From contig QANY01002375.1 of assembly GCA_003255025.1 (NCBI GenBank), positions 1,364,001-1,428,000 of the forward strand: DNA of 64,000 bases, written 5' to 3'. A program made the position numbers and the translations under genes. The notes under the pieces are model-generated. The model did not search any database and had not been told where the DNA came from. It saw only the letters and a program-made list of their open reading frames with translations. Below, piece after piece: positions 56,332 to 64,000 of the stretch (position 1 is its first letter; every line of letters starts with the position of its first letter). This DNA comes from Datisca glomerata. Lineage: Eukaryota; Streptophyta; Magnoliopsida; Cucurbitales; Datiscaceae.

Positions 56332-58465
56332 TGTGAGGGAATAAAATATGCACCCATAGATAAGATGTCATCTCCACCAAAGAATAAATATGCACATCAG
56401 AACGGACACCTTTCACGGTGAATGAGAAGATATTTACCTTAGAACGGAAATATATTAACATCAAAACCGAAAGATATTTTATCTCAGAACGGGCATATAT
56501 TTACCTCGGAATGGAAATATATTTACATCAGAACGAGAAGATATTTGCCTCAGAACGATAGATATTTACTTCGGAACAGGATGATATTTACCGCAGAACG
56601 GAAACATATTTTCATCATAACATAAATAAATTTACCTCAAAACAATAAGATATTTACTTAGAACAGACATTTACAGTGGCAAAACGAAAATATATTATCC
56701 CTAAACGGAAATGTATTTACTTGGACACATCCCGCCACAGGTATCTTTCGGCGGTCAACGAATGGTGATTAGAGAAAATGTGACGAAAGTAGCTAGAGAA
56801 AATTAAGGAATCAGTTGAAGACCAAGTCAAAGAACTCCTTCAACTAGCAGTTTCTTACGGCAATAATGATTCTCCTTTTTAGGCTCCATAATAGAGAATA
56901 ATGGCCATCTTGTAATCAATTATTGACAAAATTAAGTCTATTAAAGACAATCGACTTCAATGCTTCCCTCAAGATGAAGAACACATGAAATACGAGATTT
57001 AAAGAACAAGAAACAAATTTGAAGAATATCGAAGTGCGGGCACCAAAATCTCGATGACGGTATTGTAAAATACTATGAACCTCGAAGAAGAACGATTTAG
57101 AATACTGAGAAGATATTTCATCTCAGAATGAAAATTTATTTACATCAGAACAGGAAGATATTTACCTCAGAACGAGCATATATTTACCTCAGGAAGGAAA
57201 TATATTATCAGAACAGAAATATATTGACATCAGAACGGGAAGATATTTATCTCAAAACGACAGATATTTACCTCAGAACAGAAAAATATTTACCTCATAA
57301 CGCAAATATATTTACTTCAGGACGGTAATATACTTACTTAGAATAGACATTTATAGTGCCAGAAGGGAAATATATTTTCCCTAAACAAAAATGTATTTAC
57401 TTGGACACTTACCTCGCTACAGGTGTCTTTCGGCGATGAGCGAGTGGTGATTAGTGGAAATTTGATGAAAGTAGCTAAAGAAAATTAACAAATCAGTTGA
57501 AGACCAAGTCAAAGAACTCCTTCAACTAGCAATTTCTTATATCAATAATCCCCTTTTTAGGCTCCATAATAAGGAATAATGGCCATCTTGTAATCAATTA
57601 TTGTCAAAATTAAGTCCATAAAAGACAATCGACTTCACTACTGCCCTCAAGATGAAGGACACATGAAATATGAGATTTAAAGAACAAGAAACAATTTTGA
57701 AGAATATGGAAGAGGGATCACCAAAATCTCAATGATGGTATTGTAAAATAATATGGAACTTGAAGAAAAGAAGAGGAATGATTCAAAATATTGAGAAGAT
57801 TTTTACCTCATAGCGAAAATTTATTTACATTAGAATGGGAAGATATTTACCTCAGAACGGGCAGATGTTTACCTCGGAAGGGAAATATGTTTACCTCGGA
57901 AGGGAAATATGTTTACATCAGAACGGGAAGATATTTACCTCATAACGAAATGTATTTATATTGTAACAGAAATATATTTACCTCAGAACGGTACTATATT
58001 TACAATGGCAGAACGGAAATATATTTACTTTGACACTTACCGCGCTACAGGCTTCGGAAATGTATTTACTTTGACACTTACCGCCCTACAGGCTTCTTTC
58101 GGCGGTCAACGAATGGTGATTAGTGGAAATGTGATGAAAGTAGCTAGAGAAAATTAAAAAATCAGTTGAAGACCAAGTCAAAAAGCTCATTCAATTAGCA
58201 GTTTCTATGTCAATAATGATTCCCCCTTTTTAGGTTCTATAATAGGGAATAATTGTCATATCGTAATCAATTACTGTCAAAATTAAGTCTATAAAAGATA
58301 ATTGACTTCACTGCTGCCCTCAAGACGAAGAACACATAAAATACAAGATTTAAAGAACAAGAAATAATTTTGAAGAATATCGAAGTGGGGGCACCAAAAT
58401 CTCGATGACGGTATTGTAAAATATATGGAACCTAGAGAAAAGAAGTGGAGCGATTCAGAATATTG
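56332..58465 (+). repeat. Left terminal repeat with three units of about 680 bp
   Basis: Each unit (about 56410-57109, 57110-57797, 57798-58465) has an array of about 21-bp steps (GAAGATATTTACCTCAGAAC), then CTACAGG.(C/T).TCTTTCGGCG, AATCAGTTGAAGACCAAGTC, a TATA-like AAGTCTATAAAAGA (clearest at 58286-58299, altered in unit 1) and CACCAAAATCTCGATGACGG. Short + strand ORFs here only translate the array. The exact end of the LTR is not clear. Confidence 0.75.
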
Positions 58466-59089
58466 ATTGGGGCATCAAAGTTGGATCTCGATGGCAATGC
58501 TAAAAAAATGGTAAACCCATCACTTGCATGTTCAATTAAGTTATTGGCATATGTTTTTACGATATTATAGTTCTTAACAAAAAGAAAAGAGAGCACAAAT
58601 AGATCTAAAAAAGATTCATAGAAATTTTGAAGGGTTTTGTTAAATCAATTAAAAAATAGACGTTAAAAGATTAAATTATCTGAATAATAAAATATTTTAT
58701 CTAAAAATCTGTTATGATAAGTTCATTTTAGATTTGAATTCTAAATCAAATTTTATATTCATCAAATTTTGAATCAACTTTAAAATATTGAATCAAATTT
58801 TGAATTCTAAATCAAATTTTAAATTATAAATCAAATTTAAGCTTATCTCATTTAAAAAAAATCATAATAGATGAATGAAAAGATAAAGTTTATCTTTATG
58901 ATAATCTGTGTATTTTCAGAGTTTTTCTCTCTCTTGTTCTATATGTAAAAGTGTAGGAAAATAAAAGATGCACAAACGAAAAAATATAACCAACCAACTT
59001 GCAAAATAATTCGCAATGGAAATGCACAGTCACTTCCTCCAACTACTAAACTGAAGCTACTCACAAAAAAAGAAGTTATCTTACTAGAG
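58466..59089 (+). other. Interior of LARD-like 2, no gene
   Basis: AT-rich, with repeated words TTTTGAATTCTAAATCAAAT around 58730-58850. No supported frame. Confidence 0.45.
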
Positions 59090-59720
59090 AATTTACAGAA
59101 CTCAATTTGGAGCTCCCGAGCAAAAGTTATGATGATTTGCATGTAAGCTGTTCAGAAACAAAGATTGTGCAGATCAGTCAAATTCGAAAATTAAATTGTA
59201 CAACTAAATACGGAATTACATGATGAGTCATATACCATTAGAAAGAGATGGAAGTTTATTTCTTGAAAAACAAATTCAGAACTCAATTTGAAACTTCCGA
59301 TTAAAAGTTATGATGATTTTGTTACAGACTGTTTAGGAAAAGAGGGTTGTGCACGCCATTCAAATTGAATCTTTAAAGTGTACTAATAGATATAGTACTA
59401 CATGATATAGGATATATCATTAGAAAGATATGGAAGTTAGCTTCCTGAAAAATTTTGCGGAACTTAATTTGGATCTTTCGAGCAAATGTTATTGAAGTTT
59501 TCATGGAGGTTATTAAAAAAAGGGTTACGCAGATCAGTCAATTTTAATTATTAAACTGTACTAATTCAGGAAAAGTTACTTGAAAAATCTTGTTACAAAG
59601 CTATAGAAGTCAGTTTCCTGAAAAATTTTATAGAGTGAGATTCTGAGCTTCCTAGATAAAGTTAGAGCATATTATGCGCAGACTGTTGAAAAGCAAAATT
59701 GACTCGAACTTACAAGATAA
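59090..59720 (+). repeat. About four diverged repeats of 140-170 bp
   Basis: Units carry CAATTTGGAGCTCCCGAGCA, AAAGTTATGATGATTT, GCAGATCAGTCAAATTCGAA and TATATCATTAGAAAGATATG. They are related to 47691-48065 and 49855-50205 in LARD-like 1. Confidence 0.72.
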
Positions 59721-60211
59721 AAACTTTTTAGATTTTGAAACGGAGACGCTCCTTGTAACAAATCATCATGAAAGTAATTTAAGACCATGACTCAATATTT
59801 ATTTTAGACAAAAAGAAACTATTCTGAAAAATATAAACAAGGCCATTAAATTATTTATTATGAAATTGTGAAATGATATACTAGTTCCATTAAATCATTT
59901 CATGATATATAGTGTTCTTATACAACATTTTTGTCGCATGTCTTAATGTACGAGAAATAAAAAAAGAAAAATAAAGAAACGAGAGAAACTTAACCAATGA
60001 ACCTATAACGAATGGAACATGATAAGCTCTACCAATGAGCTCGTCATAAAGGAAATCGGGACCATGGCTCTACAATGAGCCTAAGTCCTAGGGAGCAGAC
60101 TGCACTACAATAGGAAACCGTTCTTTAAATCTGGATCATAGTTCTACGATGAACATAAGTTTTTGGGAATTGACTGCACTACAATGGATGATCGTTCTCT
60201 AAAAGAATAAA
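59721..60211 (+). other. Interior of LARD-like 2 with words shared with LARD-like 1
   Basis: 59930-60050 resembles 52420-52550 (CTTAA(C/T)(A/G)TACGAGA, then AAGAAACGA). 60055-60200 has CCATGG(C/T)TC(T/C)AC...GAGCCTAAGTCC as in the 76-bp array. It ends with the 9-bp target duplication of the next element. Confidence 0.6.
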
Positions 60212-61821
60212 GGTTAAAATATAAACACACCCATGTACTTTGATCAAAATGCAAACTAGACACCCATACATTTTTTTTTCGTATTTTTATACCCTCATAC
60301 TTTGACCAACCTGTAAAATATATCCCTCTGTGACATTTTTAGTTAAATCTAACGTAAAGTTAATTTTTATTATTTTCATGTATTTCCCTCCATTTCCATT
60401 ATTTCCCTCAAATTTCATAAACTACTTTTTTCCAAAAACAAGGGGCGCACAAAAAGCAAACACAGAAACACAAAATTCAACCCCTACAATTTAAAGTCAT
60501 GTTTATTTTTGGGTCACTTACGAAACCCAAAAGAGAAACAAAAACAAAAATAACATTTTTCTTTTCTTTTTAGCCAAACACAATCTGATAAGCTACAAAT
60601 ACAGATCATGCAACACTGATTTTTTTCTTCTGCATCACACTTTTGACGCAGTTTACAGAAGTCACTAAACCTATAGGCTGTATCAGCAATTTCGACACAG
60701 CTGTAGGAAGATAATTACATCTCTTCTATCGATTAGTAAAGCATGCTTATAAGAAGCCTTTTAAGATCTTTTATGAAGATGTTTTAGATTTTTTTTCCCT
60801 ATTTTCCTTGTCTATTTCAACCCCCACTAAATATATATGCAGACTCCAACCAAGCACCTTAATTAAATCGTGAAAAAGAAACATCAAGATTACATGATGT
60901 TACTTCCAGAGTAAACTAAAATAATCAACATCGACAATAGGCATAAAACAATAATCAATTACTTGTTTCTGGAGCTCCTCAGCAACATCTTCGAACACAT
61001 CTTTTGGGGTAGAACCTGAAGCATTTGAAGAAACTGCTAGATATGCAGGTAAATCCTTAACCTTGGGAGTGAGGGAAAGAAGGGCAGAGAGAGTGAGTGG
61101 ATGGACTTATCGAATTGAAACAATTGATAACAAACCAACACAGAGAACGCACTATCAACTGTTAAGATCATTTTATTCCTACGGAGAAAATAATGCTAAC
61201 CTTAATGCAATAATCCCGCCAGTGAAGTTTTGGTGTAATTATCAGGTTGGTTTACCATTTTGAGCTTTGAATATGATTTAGTAGCTCTAGCTTTGTGAGC
61301 TTGTGTCAATGGCGGATCCTTGAGCTTGAAGAAAGAAATGAAGAAAGGGATGAAAAAGAAGGGAGTGATTGAATGCATTCTCCATTTTAGAGCTCCTAAG
61401 TGAGAACCTCCATTCTCTGTATTGTTTGTGTGTGGAAAATGAAACCCCCTTCACCCTACCCCTGTTTCAGTCCTCCATCCCTCTCTCGCGGTGAGTCCCC
61501 CTTCCCTGCAATTCCGCGAAGCTTCTTCATAGGGCAGTAAAAAGACTTTTGTATAATAGTAAGAAAACATGAAAGTTCACTTAACTTTGGTTAACTGTCT
61601 CTCGAAGGAAGTTAACAGATATTTGACATGTGCTGGAAGTTAACAGATATTTGACATGTGCTGCAGCACGTGCCTTTTAAAGTTAGTTTTGACGAAAATT
61701 ATAATAGAGGAGTATGTTTTACACTTTGATAAAAGTATATAAGTATAAAAATATGAAAACAAGTACATGGGTAAAGTTTATAATTCGATCAAAGTGCAGA
61801 GGTATATGTTGTATTTTAGCC
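60212..61821. mobile_element. Pack-MULE-like transposon
   Basis: 1610 bp. The left end GGTTAAAATATAAACA and the reverse complement of the right end GGCTAAAATACAACAT are terminal inverted repeats that match imperfectly for about 130-150 bases. They share CCCATGTACTT, TTTTTATAC and ACTTT..TCAAA words. It is flanked by AAGAATAAA (60203-60211) and AATAATAAA (61822-61830), a 9-bp duplication with one difference. 9-bp duplications and long inverted repeats are the signature of Mutator-like elements. No transposase is present. The interior is less AT-rich and contains a gene-like fragment. Confidence 0.78.
60963..61061 (-). pseudogene. Captured gene fragment, resembling PRP40-type splicing factor
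   Basis: The - strand reads [16 protein letters not shown] then [17 protein letters not shown], 33 residues without a stop. A pyrimidine-containing AAG precedes it and a CAAGTAATT follows, near splice-site form. The pattern resembles an FF-domain stretch of plant pre-mRNA-processing protein 40 from memory of the family; this could not be searched. A further open - strand stretch (about 60615-60710, IADTAYRFSDFCKLRQKCDA) may come from the same or another gene. Confidence 0.5.
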
Positions 61822-61858
61822 AATAATAAAATATGAAAACATAAAGCGCAGGGGCAAC

Positions 61859-62304
61859 TGTAAAGGAATAAAACATGCACCTTAGATAAAAAGTTATCTC
61901 CACCAAAGAATAAATATGCACCTCAGAATAGACACATTTACACGGTGAACGGGAAGATATTTACTTCATAACAGAAATATATAAACATCACTACGAGAAG
62001 ATATTTACCTCAGAACGGGGAAATATTTACCTCAGAATGGGGAAATATTTACCTCAAAACGGAAATATATTTATTTCAAAAGAAAACATATTTACATCAG
62101 AAGGGGAAGATATTTATCTCAAAACGGGTATATATTTATCTTAGAACGGGAATATATTTTCCCTGAACGGAAATGTATTTACTTGGACACTTATCCCGCT
62201 ACAAACATCTTTCTATGATCAACAAATGATGATTAGTGGAAATGTGATGAAAGTAGTTAGAGAAAATCAACGAATCAGTTGAAGACCAAGTCAAGGAATC
62301 AATT
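61859..62304 (+). repeat. Right terminal repeat of LARD-like 2, truncated
   Basis: Matches 56332-56835 with fewer array steps, through GAATCAGTTGAAGACCAAGT, then is cut where a copia LTR begins. Confidence 0.7.
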
Positions 62305-62697
62305 TGAATAACTGAGGTTTTAATGTATCTGATAGGTTGTGGTCTATTTAATGTGTAGAGACTTAAGGATAATTTCTATTTTTATGATGAGCTAAAATAA
62401 AGAATACTAAAAGATAAACTATCTATAAGTGGTTATGGTCCCCAGATCATAAGATAACGGAAAACCATTATATTCTCCTTAATATCCCATCGTTAGAGAG
62501 AAAACTAAGAGGTTTTATCAAAAGGGACTCTCAGATAGAGAATTGTGTAGATCTGGAAGGTCAACCGCTCAGCTCTAAACAACGATCTATCGTCATGGAT
62601 TCATGTATACTTCCACTCTATATTGATTTGATTCTTGGTGTGTTCAATATGAGATCTTGAGTTTTATTGATATCGAAACGAGATTTTGAATCTATCA
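62305..62697 (+). repeat. 5' LTR of the copia element
   Basis: 393 bp from TGAATAACTGAGG to ATCTATCA. Placed by the primer site that follows; the 3' LTR is outside the window, so the start is inferred from the break in the surrounding repeat. Confidence 0.6.
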
Positions 62698-62699
62698 AG

Positions 62700-62712
62700 T
62701 GGTATAAGAGCG
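62700..62712 (+). other. Primer binding site, tRNA-Met type
   Basis: TGGTATAAGAGCG, one base from the usual TGGTATCAGAGC. Confidence 0.75.
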
Positions 62713-63880
62713 ACTCATGTTGAATCATTGAGAATCGATCTATTAAGTTCTAGATCTATGATTATAGATGTTTTTTTGTGTTTACGTTTCGGTATCCTTG
62801 AATTTAATAATTGTTTGACGATGTATTAGATTTGAGAACAACTTTTTACGGTATTTTTGTTTGGTTTTGGAACAACCGGCCGGCGGTCTCACCGTCGCTG
62901 GTGGAAGATGATCGGCGCGGCGGTTTTGACCGTGCCGTCAAGGAGAAGCCGCAACTGTTTGAAGGAGAAGTTGCGGCTTTGGCCACGGCGAAGGAGATGC
63001 CACGATCTGGCCACGGCGTGAAGGGCCACCAGCCACTTAGGCAAAACCCTAGGGTTTGACACGGGCTGAGTTGATCCGACCAGTGTACAGTTTAAAAAAA
63101 AATTGGGTTGTGGATCATTGACCCACAACATTCCGAGATGTTGCGGGCTTATGATGTTATGCTTAGCCCACAGCACAAAGAAAGGGTCCAGCCCCTCCTC
63201 TTTTCTTCTCTTTAATTGTTTTTTAATTAAAACATTTTTTTAATTTTTTAATTAATTTATGATTAAATTTATGGTTCAAATTTTTGATTAATTTTTAAAA
63301 GTAATTTTAATTTAAGGATTATCAAATAATTATTTTGAATTTTTTTATGGATTTTTTGGTCAAAATAATTTCAAAATAATTTCAAAGGATCGTAAAATTA
63401 ATTGTTTATCAATTAATTTAAGGTTTAAATTCGGTACAATTTTAAATTCGAACATTAGTATGTTATATATATTTTAAGATAAATTAATTGAAGCAATATG
63501 TCGCCGAAGTGACATCTCCTGTGGAAATTGGTTTGTCTTGAAATATAAAATGTTATGTGTGCGTGTAACTTATATGAATATTTATCGACCTAAAGGAAGA
63601 TAATTATTTGCCAGAATTACATGTGCTTCTGTGATAATAAATACGTGATGATTATTCAGTTTTACATGTCAACAATAAATCGCCCCAAAGAAAGGTTTCT
63701 TGTTTGACATGCTATTTATCATCAGTGTTTGATTACTACACCAAGACATCACTTACAAGTTAATAAGTTTGGCCAAAGTTAAAATATTAATGGAGTGTTG
63801 ATGGGTTATTCATTACTATTGTTTGAATTATTATTGTTATTTGAAATTTATGTGAGCTTAATTTATTTATTGTCATTTGT
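62713..63880 (+). other. Leader of the copia element
   Basis: A GC-rich patch at 62870-63060 (ORF 62811-63059) sits in otherwise AT-rich DNA. I do not support it as a gene; it lies between primer site and gag. Confidence 0.5.
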
Positions 63881-64000
63881 TCAGCTATTACTCCTGCTAG
63901 TATCACGGTCAACATCAATTCAATTTTAGTTCTAAATGGCTCGAACTTCAAGTTCTGGAAAGATAATCGTTTGATAGTTCTTGGACTCATGAATCTTGAT
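63881..64000 (+). CDS. Copia gag N-terminus, partial at the window edge
   Basis: The frame reads SAITPASITVNINSILVLNG and then SNFKFWKDNRLIVLGLMNLD, the N-terminal gag pattern of plant copia elements (LNGxNFxxW). No in-frame ATG lies between this and an upstream stop at about 63841. A start codon may have mutated, or a splice may join it to the leader (TTTGTTCAG). Function in the family: capsid protein. Confidence 0.65.

Larger units (their letters stand above)
56332..62304 (+). mobile_element. Second array-filled LTR-like element (LARD-like 2)
   Basis: Left end TGTGAGGGAATAAAATATG (56332) and right repeat start TGTAAAGGAATAAAACATG (61859) are matching terminal repeats for about 450 bp. A purine-rich tract (GCGCAGGGGCAAC, 61846-61858) precedes the right one, as in LTR elements. 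The interior has no protein gene and shares the 140-170 bp repeats and the CCATGG..AAGTCCT units with LARD-like 1. It has been invaded by a Pack-MULE-like element (60212-61821) and cut at its right end by a Ty1/copia element (62305 on). Confidence 0.6.
62305..64000 (+). mobile_element. Ty1/copia retrotransposon, 5' part, runs off the window
   Basis: A 5' LTR, a tRNA-Met-type primer site, a leader of about 1.2 kb and the first gag codons are visible. Inserted in the right repeat of LARD-like 2; the pentamer before it is CAATT (62300-62304), whose partner would lie outside the window. Confidence 0.72.

Noticed and set aside
57128..58157. + strand ORFs rich in IYL.., NRNIFTS repeats
   Set aside because: Direct translation of the 21-bp array. 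The periodic peptide is not evidence of a protein.
56332..58465. CRISPR-like regular array
   Set aside because: Units are contiguous with no unique spacers and there are no cas genes; the surroundings are plant nuclear DNA. It is a tandem array in a retroelement.
62811..63059. GC-rich ORF of 82 residues in the copia leader
   Set aside because: It lies between the primer site and gag and has no recognisable domain. Openness follows from the low AT content.
1..64000. tRNA and rRNA genes
   Set aside because: I looked for the conserved GGTTCRANYCC-type arm and rRNA core words and found no candidate with a matching acceptor stem. A computed scan could still find a decayed copy.

Overview
The window looks like nuclear DNA of a eudicot plant. 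It is very AT-rich, has spliced genes with GT-AG introns, and is crowded with LTR retrotransposons, Mutator-like, CACTA, Helitron-like and MITE-like elements. The coding style of the elements is reminiscent of Cucurbitaceae, but the sequence alone does not prove the family.

Three host genes are supported. (1) A five-exon gene on the + strand (11256-13865) encodes a 413-residue CHUP1-like protein. (2) A tiny two-exon gene on the - strand (14868-15116) encodes ribosomal protein eL41, 25 residues, with a telo-box and site II promoter elements. It converges on the CHUP1-like gene. (3) An intronless - strand gene (31687-35157) encodes a 1156-residue DEAD-box RNA helicase of the RH42/PRP5 type, with all helicase motifs intact.

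The rest is layered mobile DNA. 1-11 kb: AT-rich repeats, two palindrome-bearing arrays, an LTR-like dispersed repeat and a MITE. 16.7-28.8 kb: a Mutator-like transposase pseudogene cut in two by an Athila-like Ty3/gypsy retrotransposon on the - strand (16833-27999), whose gag, protease, RT, RNase H, integrase and downstream env-like region are all broken. 29-31.7 kb: a second MITE, a 4-N gap inside a poly-C run, and the downstream flank of the helicase gene. 35.7-39.6 kb: a fold-back element and remnants of LTRs. 39.84-41.16 kb: a non-autonomous CACTA element with a perfect target duplication, lying beside a Helitron-like end. 42-55 kb: a 1.2 kb segment present twice, the second copy split by a 8.86 kb LTR element (45202-54058). 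That element carries no gag-pol of its own; its inside is made of tandem arrays plus a dead Ty1/copia fragment. 56.3-62.3 kb: a related second element of the same style, with a tripled promoter-bearing unit at its left end, a Pack-MULE-like insertion (60212-61821) carrying what looks like a fragment of a PRP40-type splicing gene, and a right terminal repeat broken by a Ty1/copia element that runs off the right edge.

The best candidate for something undescribed is the pair of array-filled, protein-free LTR elements (45.2-54.1 and 56.3-62.3 kb). They share several internal tandem repeat families although their terminal repeats look unrelated.
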